Below are positions 1 through 6,115 of a stretch of DNA of 19,194 nucleotides, piece by piece (position 1 is the first letter of the stretch; every line of letters begins with the position of its first letter). A program made the position numbers and the translations under genes. The notes under the pieces were generated by a model that did not search any database, was not told the origin of the DNA, and was given only the letters and a program-made list of their open reading frames with translations. The stretch lies in assembly GCA_039812545.1 (NCBI GenBank), contig JBDIAR010000050.1:1-19194 (forward strand), read 5' to 3'. The stretch is from JBDIAR01 sp039812545. Its GTDB lineage: Bacteria > Actinomycetota > Actinomycetes > Actinomycetales > Dermatophilaceae.

Positions 1-2
1 GA

Positions 3-497
3 TCCGCGTCGTTCGGGTGGCGGGCGGCTTTTGGAACCGAGCCGCCGGAGCGTTTCGTGGGTTTCGGGCGGCGGGTTCTCGCGCCCATGGCGGGAACGGT
101 GGCGGCCGTGGAACAGGGCCAGGTCGACCACGTGGCCCGCCGTTCGGTGCCGGCCGGGCTGGCCTACCTGCTGACTCAGGGGCGTCGGGCACGTGCCGGG
201 GTGGCTGCGGTGGCGGGCAATCACGTGGTGATCGCGGGTCCCGGCGTCTTCGTCCTGGTCGCCCATCTGCGGCGGGGGAGCCTGGGCGTGCGCGTCGGGG
301 ACACGGTCGCCGTCGGCGACCTGCTGGGGGAGTGCGGCAACTCGGGCAACAGCACCCAACCGCACATCCATCTGCAGGCGATGGACTCGATGGTGTGGGA
401 TCGGGTGCGCGGGCTGCCGATCCGGTTCCATGGCGTCGCCGGTCCCGAACTGCCCGGCGAGTCCCAGATCGTCGAGACTCATGGCATGGTGGGGTGA
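3..497 (+). CDS. M23 (LytM-type) metallopeptidase, 5' end outside window
   Basis: The frame is open from the window edge, so the N-terminus is missing. A GTG at 57 exists, but the residues before it (GWRAAFGTEPPERFVGFGRRVLAPMAGTV) read straight into the family's usual 'fG..VlAP..GtV' strand, so it is probably not the start. What remains is the C-terminal half of a zinc endopeptidase fold: GNHVVI, the VLVAHLRRGS strand, VRVGDTVAVGDLLGECGNSGNS, then PHIHLQ (His codons 363-365 and 369-371), the HxH zinc/catalytic motif. The other zinc motif (HxxxD) should lie upstream of the window. Known M23 members cleave peptidoglycan cross-bridges, but this long-linker subgroup is largely uncharacterised, so substrate and export cannot be judged. 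It lies 57 bp before the cupin gene on the same strand. Confidence 0.85.
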   Translation, partial: SASFGWRAAFGTEPPERFVGFGRRVLAPMAGTVAAVEQGQVDHVARRSVPAGLAYLLTQGRRARAGVAAVAGNHVVIAGPGVFVLVAHLRRGSLGVRVGDTVAVGDLLGECGNSGNSTQPHIHLQAMDSMVWDRVRGLPIRFHGVAGPELPGESQIVETHGMVG

Positions 498-554
498 CCG
501 GACCGGCGTCGGCCGCCATCGGCCGACGCGCCACAGCATCGAGGGAGGATGGGC

Positions 555-1022
555 ATGACGATCGAGGACATCGGACCCAAGCCGCAGTCGTTCGACCTGG
601 AGAAGGAGACGCTGGCCAACCCGAACTACCGCACGACCGTCTGGAGCGGCGTCTACCTGCAGATGACGCTCATGTCGATCCCCGTCGGGGGCGACATCGG
701 TCTCGAGGTCCACCACACCACCGATCAGTTCCTCCGGCTAGACGGTGGCAAGGGCCGGGTGCGGATGGGGCCGAGCAAGGACGAGGTCACCTTCGAGCAG
801 GAGGTCGAGGACGGTTGGGCGATCTTCGTCCCGGCCGGTACGTGGCACAACGTGGTCAACATCGGCGACGAACCCATGCAGCTCTACACCGTGTACGCGC
901 CCCCACACCACGCGCCCGGGCGCATCCACGAGACGCAGGCCGCGGCCGAGGCCGACGAGGACACCGATCAGCCGGCGCCCTGGGCGAACAAGGTCGCCGG
1001 TCCGCCGGACGGTCACGCCTGA
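555..1022 (+). CDS. Cupin-domain protein (155 aa)
   Basis: A small single-domain cupin (double-stranded beta-helix). Motif 1 is around residues 46-68 (GDIGLEVHHTTDQFLRLDGGKG), with His53/His54 and Gln58 as likely metal ligands. Motif 2 is a perfect G-x5-P-x-G-x2-H-x3-N at 87-102 (GWAIFVPAGTWHNVVN), with His98 as a ligand. The tail YAPPHHAPGRIHET is conserved in this subgroup as I remember it. An AGGGAGG ribosome site at 542-548 lies 6 nt before the ATG at 555 but directly abuts the ATG at 549, so 555 is chosen. The C-terminal 30 residues are acidic and probably disordered. The family includes dioxygenases, isomerases and pure binding proteins, so the reaction is not predictable. Confidence 0.9.
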   Translation: MTIEDIGPKPQSFDLEKETLANPNYRTTVWSGVYLQMTLMSIPVGGDIGLEVHHTTDQFLRLDGGKGRVRMGPSKDEVTFEQEVEDGWAIFVPAGTWHNVVNIGDEPMQLYTVYAPPHHAPGRIHETQAAAEADEDTDQPAPWANKVAGPPDGHA

Positions 1023-1061
1023 CCGCTCGGCCACGGCGCCGGCCGCAATCGGGGTCGCCCG

Positions 1062-1925
1062 TCAGCCGGCTCGGCGGAGAGCGACGGCGCGGCTCAACAC
1101 GTCGGCGACCCATTGTGGTCGTCGCATGACGTCGTCCCAGGAGAAGCGAAGCACGGTCCAGCCGTAGGCGACGAGTTCGTCGTAGCGGCGACAGTCCTCG
1201 GCGAATCGTGAACGACTCGCATGGAATCCGAAGCTGTCCGCTTCGATGGCGAGGCGAAGTTCGAGGTCCGCGAGATCGACGATCGCGAACAATCCCGGCT
1301 CTGCGACGCACTGCTGGGGGACGACGGACAGGCCCGGCACGTCCAGGCAGATCGCGCGCAGGACCGACTCGAACGGCCCGGAGGAGCGCCGGTCCGCGTG
1401 ATGGAGGACTCGGACCACCCGCCGCGCGCCGGGTCCGCGGACGGTCCGGGCGCGGGCGATCATTTCCTCGGGCTCTACGGCCCGCACCCGCAGTGCGGAG
1501 TCCGCCACGCAGAGCGCCTCGTCGAACGGCAGAGACCGGGCGCAGTCGACGATGGTGCGCATCGGGGTGGTCACTCGATCCGAACTGTCCCGCTCGGTCA
1601 GGTCGCTCGCCACGATGCGCAGCCCCTTGCCGCTGAGCTTGCCGCCGCACAGATTCCGGTGCCGTGGCACCGTGATCCAGATCCGGTCCGGCTCCGTCTT
1701 CACCTTCCACCCGTGATGGAGCGCAGCGCTCAGATGCGACACAACCCCGCGGTGGGCGAGGGCCAGGTCGCGGGCCGGTGACCGCAGGTCGGGGGGCCGA
1801 TAGTAGCCACGGGCATAGCGCTCGAGACTGCCGGCGGCCACCGCTTGCCGCAGTGCGCCTCGCCCGAACAGGGCGACCAGGTCCGCCGAGCTCGCCGACC
1901 CGAGCCGCTCGTGTCGATCGTTCAC
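1062..1925 (-). CDS. AbiEi-like winged-helix plus DUF559 (Vsr-like nuclease fold) protein
   Basis: A 287-aa protein starting at a GTG without a clear Shine-Dalgarno. The N-terminal region (about 10-75) resembles the AbiEi-antitoxin-like helix-turn-helix with GYYRPP and the 'vvSHLSAALHHGW' segment. Residues 115-145 carry 'RVTTPMRTIVDCARSLPFDEAL', typical of this family. The C-terminal part (about 183-280) is DUF559, related to Vsr/restriction-like endonucleases: Glu186, Asp217/Asp220 and Glu228 (AIEADSFGFH), then RRYDELVAYGWTVLRFSWDDV. Such proteins are abundant and often solitary in Actinobacteria, and their function is not established. No AbiEii nucleotidyltransferase toxin gene lies beside it, so a toxin-antitoxin role is not supported here. 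It converges on the cupin gene (39-bp gap). Confidence 0.85.
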   Translation of the reverse strand: MNDRHERLGSASSADLVALFGRGALRQAVAAGSLERYARGYYRPPDLRSPARDLALAHRGVVSHLSAALHHGWKVKTEPDRIWITVPRHRNLCGGKLSGKGLRIVASDLTERDSSDRVTTPMRTIVDCARSLPFDEALCVADSALRVRAVEPEEMIARARTVRGPGARRVVRVLHHADRRSSGPFESVLRAICLDVPGLSVVPQQCVAEPGLFAIVDLADLELRLAIEADSFGFHASRSRFAEDCRRYDELVAYGWTVLRFSWDDVMRRPQWVADVLSRAVALRRAG

Positions 1926-2101
1926 CAGTCAAGCATGCGTTAATTGCCGTTTGAGTCCGGTTGGCTATCCACAGCTCCTTCGCCTGGCGAGGTCACTGGC
2001 CGGTCCGACGGGCAAACGCCCGCGACCGGGCCCGTTCGCGGCGTGTCTGCGGGTGTCTCGGCTCGTATGCCAGTCGGTCTGGTTCGTGCGTAGCCTCGCG
2101 C

Positions 2102-2785
2102 TCAGCTCGCGGTACTCGTGCGTCCCGGACGGACGGCATACGTGTCGACGTACTCCTGACCGGTCAGCTCGGCGAGCCGGAGCATGAGCACGTCGGTTGC
2201 CTCGCGCCAGGCCGCGGGGTCGTCCACCCGGTCCGCCCACGGGCTCAGATCCAGCGGGGCGCCGTAGGTGACGGTGATCCGCCGGCGACCGGCCGCCCGG
2301 GAGAAGCGCCACCGCGGGTGCGTCGTGCCGACGACGGCGGTCGGGATGACCGGAACACCGAGCGGGAGCGCGACCCGGACCGCGCCGGTATGGCCGCGGT
2401 GCAGGCGACCGTCCGGCGAGCGGGTGCCCTCCGGGAACACCGCCCACACCCCGCCGGCCCGCAACAGCCGGCGAGCGGTCGCCAGGGCCGGGGCCGCGCT
2501 ATGTCCGGATTCGGGATCGATGGGTTCTTGGCCGATGGCGGTGAGGAACCAACTCAACGCCCGTCCCTTGATGCCGGTCGCCTCGTAGTACTTCCGTTTC
2601 GCCACGAAGATCACCTTGCGGGGCACACCGAGGCTGACGAACGGTGGATCGAGCATCGTCAGGTGGTTGGCGGCGAGCACGAACGCACCCTCGCGCGGCA
2701 GGTTCTCCCGGCCGTTCCACTTCGGTCGCAGGGCGGCCAGGGCGGCCGGCCCGATGATCGCGAACTTGAACACCCAGTACCACAT
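2102..2785 (-). CDS. 1-acyl-glycerol-3-phosphate acyltransferase family (PlsC-like), 227 aa
   Basis: Transfers an acyl chain from acyl-CoA or acyl-ACP to a glycerophosphate-type acceptor at the membrane, as known for the LPLAT/PlsC family. Visible motifs: N-H-x4-D as NHLTMLD (His41, Asp46), the basic segment around VAKRKYY, FPEGTR (Glu119-Arg122) and VPVIPTAVVG. The start MWYWVFKF at 2785 is preferred over a longer open frame to 2833. AAGGTG (complement of 2792-2797) sits 6 nt upstream of it, and this start leaves a 56-bp divergent promoter region before the thioesterase at 2842. The N-terminal hydrophobic stretch (residues 4-18) is a likely membrane anchor. Acceptor specificity is unknown; phosphatidylinositol-mannoside or phosphatidic-acid synthesis are both possible. 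Confidence 0.9.
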   Translation of the reverse strand: MWYWVFKFAIIGPAALAALRPKWNGRENLPREGAFVLAANHLTMLDPPFVSLGVPRKVIFVAKRKYYEATGIKGRALSWFLTAIGQEPIDPESGHSAAPALATARRLLRAGGVWAVFPEGTRSPDGRLHRGHTGAVRVALPLGVPVIPTAVVGTTHPRWRFSRAAGRRRITVTYGAPLDLSPWADRVDDPAAWREATDVLMLRLAELTGQEYVDTYAVRPGRTSTAS

Positions 2786-2841
2786 GGCCGACACCTTACG
2801 ACCGCAACCGTGCTCGTCAACGATGCGTGCCATGATGAGTC

Positions 2842-3285
2842 ATGCCGGATTTCGTGGTGCGCAATCCTGATTTCGAGCAGGTCGTGCGCCACTCTTTTGC
2901 GCAACAGGGGCTGATGGCTCATCTCGGCGCGACCCTCGGGCGCGTCGAACCCGGCCTGGTCGAGATCGAGCTTCCGTTCCGCGACGAACTCACCCAGCAA
3001 CAGGGCTACTTCCACGGCGCCGCCACCACGGCCGTCGTCGACACGGCGTGTGGCTACTCCGCGTTGACGCTCATGCCCGCCGGCTCAGAGGTGCTCACCG
3101 TCGAGTTCAAGATGAACCTCTTCGCGCCGGCGCGTGGCGACCGACTGCTCGCCCGCGGTCGGGTCGTGCGCTCCGGCCGGACGATCACCGTATGCCATGG
3201 CGACGCCTTCGCCGTCGCGGACGGCGTCGAAACCCACTGCGCCATCATGACGACGACGATGATTCGCGTGGACCTGCCGAGTTGA
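2842..3285 (+). CDS. PaaI-type hotdog thioesterase 1 (147 aa)
   Basis: A single hotdog-fold domain of the PaaI/acyl-CoA thioesterase group, expected to hydrolyse an acyl- or aryl-CoA thioester in the cytoplasm as an oligomer. Key features are GYFHGAATTAVVDTACG, with His58-Gly59 and Asp67 in the catalytic helix region, followed by VLTVEFKMNLFAPARGDRLLARGRVVRSGRTITV, the typical central strands. Length is normal for the family. No good Shine-Dalgarno precedes the ATG; a leaderless or weakly initiated start is likely. It is transcribed away from the PlsC-like gene and is followed after 48 bp by a second hotdog gene. Substrate is not predictable from sequence. Confidence 0.88.
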   Translation: MPDFVVRNPDFEQVVRHSFAQQGLMAHLGATLGRVEPGLVEIELPFRDELTQQQGYFHGAATTAVVDTACGYSALTLMPAGSEVLTVEFKMNLFAPARGDRLLARGRVVRSGRTITVCHGDAFAVADGVETHCAIMTTTMIRVDLPS

Positions 3286-3333
3286 CCGATCGCCCGTGGC
3301 GAACCGGACGGATCGTGGAGAGGATGACCGGCG

Positions 3334-3765
3334 ATGGTGCTGCCGACACCGGACGAGGTGAACGCCATGGTGGCTGCGCAGTTCCCGGGCCACGGCAACC
3401 GGTGCGTCGAACTCGGCCCGGACTGGGCGCTCGCGCGGCGCGATGTCGGGCCGCCGGACATCCGGCCCGGTGGCTATGTGAGTGGGCCCGTTCAGTTCGG
3501 CCTGGCCGATGCCGCGCTGTGGTTCCTGTCGTTCGCGGTTCTCGGTCGGGTGGAGCCGATGGCGGTGACGTCGGAACTGTCGATCCGGTTCGTCCGCCCG
3601 GCGGTGGGTGACGTCTTGTGGGCCCGGGCCCACCTCGACTCGATCGGTCGCCGGCGGCTCGTCGGGACGAGCCGGATCTGGGTGGACGACGGGGGCGATC
3701 GCCCGTCCGCGATCGCCCAGGGTACCTATGCCTTTCCGGTCGACCGTCCCGGTGGTAGCCCGTAA
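3334..3765 (+). CDS. PaaI-type hotdog thioesterase 2 (143 aa)
   Basis: A second hotdog-fold protein, diverged from its upstream neighbour. The segment RPGGYVSGPVQFGLADAALWFLSF occupies the hot-dog helix, with Asp59 as the likely catalytic acid; the His of the classic HGG motif is replaced (YVSGP). It continues with MAVTSELSIRFVRPAVGDVLWARAHLDSIGRRRLVGTSRIW. A GGAGAGG site at 3317-3323 lies 10 nt from the ATG. It is probably cotranscribed with the first thioesterase (48-bp gap). The two might act on different chain lengths or form a heteromer, which is inference. The last 40 bp overlap the convergent CHAP lipoprotein gene, so no terminator fits between them. Confidence 0.85.
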   Translation: MVLPTPDEVNAMVAAQFPGHGNRCVELGPDWALARRDVGPPDIRPGGYVSGPVQFGLADAALWFLSFAVLGRVEPMAVTSELSIRFVRPAVGDVLWARAHLDSIGRRRLVGTSRIWVDDGGDRPSAIAQGTYAFPVDRPGGSP

Positions 3766-4289
3766 CCGAGCAGCCCGGTGAGTTCGCTCAGCGCGTGTCG
3801 ACTGACCCGGATGCCGTCGCCCTCGTTGCCCCCGACGGTCCAAACCTGACCGTCGGCATACGCGATCACGATATTGGTGTGTTCGCCGAACAGGCTGCCC
3901 TTGCCGTGGATGAGGACATCGCCGGGAGCGGGGAGGTGACCGGCGTCGGCCGGTGCCCAGCGGCCGGCTTGTTGATACGCCGTCTGCAACGAGTAGACCC
4001 CGGGGATCCGCCAGCCGCCGCTGTGCGGATTGCGCAGCGGTGAACCCGCCTCCCGCATCACCCAACTGACGAAATCCGCGCACCACTGTTCGGTGACGCC
4101 GTCGGCATACGCGGTCCCCGGTTTGGGTGCCGACCACTCGGCCCGGGCGATCTCGACGACCCGTCGTTGGAAGATGGACAACCCAGACAGGTCGACGTCC
4201 GGGAACACTGCCCGGCTCTCGCCCGAACATCCGGCCGCGAACACGAGCAGGCACACGACAGCCGCGCGCCACAGCCGTGTCCTGGTCAT
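3726..4289 (-). CDS. CHAP-domain lipoprotein, putative cell-wall amidase/endopeptidase (187 aa)
   Basis: An exported lipoprotein: basic start MTRTRLWR, hydrophobic core, lipobox FAAGC with lipidated Cys21. The mature part is a CHAP (NlpC/P60-like) cysteine peptidase: QWCADFVSWV gives nucleophile Cys70, GEHTNIVIAY gives His137, and GGNEGD gives Asn155 as the third polar residue. CHAP enzymes cut peptidoglycan amide bonds. The fold is complete and of normal size, anchored on the outer face of the membrane. No Shine-Dalgarno is visible. A CATACT hexamer (complement of 4296-4301) lies 6 nt before the ATG, as in a leaderless promoter. The 3' end overlaps the thioesterase gene by 40 bp on the opposite strand. 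Confidence 0.88.
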   Translation of the reverse strand: MTRTRLWRAAVVCLLVFAAGCSGESRAVFPDVDLSGLSIFQRRVVEIARAEWSAPKPGTAYADGVTEQWCADFVSWVMREAGSPLRNPHSGGWRIPGVYSLQTAYQQAGRWAPADAGHLPAPGDVLIHGKGSLFGEHTNIVIAYADGQVWTVGGNEGDGIRVSRHALSELTGLLGYGLPPGRSTGKA

Positions 4290-4295
4290 GTGTTC

Positions 4296-4301
4296 AGTAT
4301 G
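4296..4301 (-). promoter_or_regulatory. Candidate -10 of leaderless promoter for CHAP lipoprotein
   Basis: On the minus strand the sequence reads GGCATACTGAACACATG. CATACT matches TATAAT at 4 of 6 positions and ends 6 nt before the start codon, which would place transcription start at the ATG. No clear -35 is seen 17 bp upstream. The hexamer overlaps one of the 27 GGCATAC heptamers (4297-4303). Confidence 0.35.
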
Positions 4302-4369
4302 CCGACGCGTGCGGGAGAGTTCGCGCGTGGGTGTCGGGCGCGCGCGTCAGGTCGGGATGGTCGGATGGG

Positions 4370-5131
4370 TCAGGTCGTCGACGAGCTGCCGGTACTCGGT
4401 GCCTGGCTGGGCGTTCCGTTCGGGTTGGTCCCGCCCATCCCGTGGCCGCGACCCATTCCGTGCCCCATCCCGCCGGTGTTCACCGTGATCGTCGTCAGGT
4501 CCTTGCTGACCTCGACCCGCACCGGGCTGCCCGCCTTGGTGCCCATGACGTCGTACGAGCCGTCCTCGTCCTTCATGACGGCGGTGACGGTGATCGCGGA
4601 GTCCTTGGCCTTGACGGCGTTCGTCACGCTGGTGGCCTCGGCGCCGGTCACGGTGGTGTGCTGGCCGCCCATGCCACCGCCGCCGTCACCGCGCCCCCTG
4701 CCGCCGGTGTTGACCGTGACGGTCGCCAGGTCGGCACTCACCTCGACACGGACGCGGTTGCCGTCCTTGGTGCCCATGACGTCGTACGAGCCGTCCTCGT
4801 CCTTCATGACGGCGGTGACGGTGACCGCGGCATCCTTCGCCTTGACGGCCGCGGTGACCTTGGCCAACTCGTCGCCGGTCACCGCCGTGTGGTTGCCCAT
4901 TCCCCGACCCATGCCCTGACCCATGCCCTGACCCATGCCGTAGCCGCCCATGCCCCGGCCCATGCCGTATCCGCCTTGGCCGTACCCGCCCATGCCCTGC
5001 CCGTAGCCGCTCGTTGCGCCGGTCGAGTTCTGGCTGTTGCTCGCGGCGTAGGCAATGGCGCCACCGGCGCCGACGACGATGACGGCGGCCGCCGCCACGG
5101 TCGCGGTTCGGCTGGCCTTGAACTTCGCCAT
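4370..5131 (-). CDS. Secreted Gly/Met/Tyr-rich protein with two tandem PepSY-like repeats (253 aa)
   Basis: The start at 5131 is fixed by AAGGAG 6 nt upstream. Residues 1-30 form a signal peptide (MAKFKASRT, then an Ala/Val/Gly core, likely cleavage near AYA-AS). Residues 42-79 are a low-complexity run of GYGQGMGG and GMGRGMG units. Then come two about 64-residue repeats at 81-144 and 158-221 with a 77-residue period: 'HT.VTG.E...VT.AVKAKD..[VI]TVTAVMKDEDGSYDVMGTK.G..VRVEVS.DL.T[VI]TVNTGG'. Their pattern resembles PepSY-type proteins of Actinobacteria. A second Gly/Met/His run (222-233) and a Ser/Thr/Pro tail follow. PepSY domains are thought to inhibit peptidases or bind partners outside the cell. 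The Met/His-rich segments could bind copper or another soft metal, which is inference only. Confidence 0.85.
   Translation of the reverse strand: MAKFKASRTATVAAAAVIVVGAGGAIAYAASNSQNSTGATSGYGQGMGGYGQGGYGMGRGMGGYGMGQGMGQGMGRGMGNHTAVTGDELAKVTAAVKAKDAAVTVTAVMKDEDGSYDVMGTKDGNRVRVEVSADLATVTVNTGGRGRGDGGGGMGGQHTTVTGAEATSVTNAVKAKDSAITVTAVMKDEDGSYDVMGTKAGSPVRVEVSKDLTTITVNTGGMGHGMGRGHGMGGTNPNGTPSQAPSTGSSSTT
4534..4593 (-). repeat. 60-bp perfect direct repeat, copy 1 (with 4765-4824)
   Basis: Positions 4534-4593 and 4765-4824 are identical base for base and 231 bp (77 codons) apart. They encode the shared core TVTAVMKDEDGSYDVMGTK of the two PepSY-like repeats. Flanking bases differ, including synonymous ones, so the identity stops abruptly. 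Confidence 0.9.
4765..4824 (-). repeat. 60-bp perfect direct repeat, copy 2 (with 4534-4593)
   Basis: This is the second copy of the block described at 4534-4593, offset by exactly 231 bp and in the same reading frame of the secreted PepSY-like protein. Confidence 0.9.
4891..5010 (-). repeat. Short tandem repeats coding the Gly/Met/Tyr-rich segment
   Basis: The block CCCATGCCCTGA is repeated in tandem around 4908-4939 and recurs in degenerate form (CCCATGCCGTA, CCCATGCCCCGG) up to about 5000. On the coding strand this is the GMGQGMG/GYGMGRG tract. In-frame slippage would change the length of the tract without breaking the gene. Confidence 0.75.
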
Positions 5132-5157
5132 GTATGTCTCCTTGGTTCGTGGCGTGT

Positions 5158-5196
5158 CGTGTATTACCCGAAGGCGGGTGGATCCGCCGATACACG
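5158..5196. promoter_or_regulatory. Nested inverted repeat upstream of the PepSY-like gene
   Basis: The outer arms are CGTGTAT (5158-5164) and ATACACG (5190-5196). The inner arms are GGCGG (5173-5177) and CCGCC (5184-5188). It lies in the 132-bp gap between the methyltransferase stop (5264) and the PepSY-like gene start (5131), both on the minus strand. It may be a terminator for the former, or an operator or leader hairpin of the latter. A TTGACG (complement of 5207-5212) just upstream could be a -35, but no convincing -10 follows. Confidence 0.4.
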
Positions 5197-5263
5197 CAGA
5201 GTGAGCCGTCAACCTGTCACGAAGCTGTGGTCCGGGCAGGCATGGGCTGGCAACTGTGGCGGT

Positions 5264-5998
5264 CTAGCCGGATAGCGGGCTCGCGCGGTGGGCCAGTGCA
5301 TAGTGCAGGTACGGGCAAATGCGCCCCGTCGTCACCGCGTCGAAACCGAGACCCCTCAGGTCCCGGGCGATGCCGGGCACCGGGTCGTCCCGCATCTGCG
5401 GACCCAGCACCCGGCCGCAGAACCACCGCCCGAGCCGACCGACGGGCGGGACGAACTCGGCGATGAGCACGCGCCCACCCGGTCGCAGGACGCGGGCCGC
5501 CTCGGCCAGCGCCGTGCTGCGCTGCTCGGCGGCCACATGGTGCAGTGCGAGCGCGGAGACGACGACGTCGATGCTGCCGGTGGGCTGGGGGAGCGAGGCC
5601 GCGTCGCCAAGCCGGTATGCCGGGCCGCCGCCGAGCGCTTCGGCGTGGGAGATCATCTCCGGTGACAGGTCGATTCCCACCACCTCACCCGTCGTGCCGG
5701 CGAGCGCGGCGACCGCGCGGGTGAGTTCGCCGGTTCCGCATCCGACGTCCACCACCTTCTCACCTGGCCGGATTCCGGCTCGTTCGGCCAGGCTGCGGTA
5801 GGCGCGGCCCCGCATACCGAGCCAGGCGACCGCATTGCACGCGTCGTACCACCGGGGCGCGTGCATCACGGCGTGTCCCGGCCCAGCCTGGCCCGGCCCG
5901 GCGTGCTGCCCGTGGTGATCGTGCTGCCCGTGCTGTCCGTGTTGTCCGTGCTGTCCTTGGTGCCCGGGGTGCCGCAGACGGTGAGCGAGATCGCGCAT
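5264..5998 (-). CDS. Class I SAM-dependent methyltransferase with His-rich N-terminus (244 aa)
   Basis: Residues 80-185 form a Rossmann methyltransferase core: VVDVGCGTG (82-90) binds SAM, VVGIDLSPEMI supplies acidic Asp110, then IDVVVSALALHHV (143-155) and RVLRPGGRVLIAEF. This is the UbiE/COQ5-like Methyltransf_11 pattern, so the substrate is probably a small molecule, but which one is unknown. Before it, residues 1-46 contain 12 histidines, mostly as QHG units (HQGQHGQHGQHGQHDHHGQH), followed by HAPRWYD, the usual family beginning. The His tract could bind Ni, Zn or Cu. The ATG at 5998 lacks a Shine-Dalgarno; GTTAAT lies 5 nt upstream on the minus strand, so a leaderless start is possible. 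Starting at residue 45 (MHAPRWYD) would remove the His tract. Confidence 0.85.
   Translation of the reverse strand: MRDLAHRLRHPGHQGQHGQHGQHGQHDHHGQHAGPGQAGPGHAVMHAPRWYDACNAVAWLGMRGRAYRSLAERAGIRPGEKVVDVGCGTGELTRAVAALAGTTGEVVGIDLSPEMISHAEALGGGPAYRLGDAASLPQPTGSIDVVVSALALHHVAAEQRSTALAEAARVLRPGGRVLIAEFVPPVGRLGRWFCGRVLGPQMRDDPVPGIARDLRGLGFDAVTTGRICPYLHYALAHRASPLSG
5921..5956 (-). repeat. Four 9-bp tandem repeats encoding QHG units
   Basis: The units GTGCTGCCC, GTGCTGTCC, GTGTTGTCC and GTGCTGTCC follow each other without spacers (plus-strand reading). They encode the HGQ/QHG repeat of the methyltransferase N-terminus. Being multiples of three, copy-number changes would keep the frame. Confidence 0.85.
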
Positions 5999-6115
5999 AG
6001 GCCATTAACGGCATACCGACACGTCGGCGACAAGCCCTGCCGCGCGGGTTGGCTGGGTGGACGGCGTCGGCCGGGTGTGCTGGAGTGGCGTGGTGAGCCG
6101 AACGGAATCAGCCCG

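Noticed and set aside
1062..1925. An AbiE-type toxin-antitoxin system
   Set aside because: Only an AbiEi-like N-terminus is present; neighbours are a cupin and an acyltransferase, with no AbiEii nucleotidyltransferase.
1926..2101. A possible small gene or RNA in the longest gap
   Set aside because: Open frames here lack a ribosome site and family-like content, and no stable hairpin stands out; it holds only one GTATGCC copy (2065).
4891..5956. CRISPR-like short repeats
   Set aside because: The repeats are 9-12 bp, contiguous, in frame with coding sequence and without spacers; they encode Gly/Met and QHG tracts.
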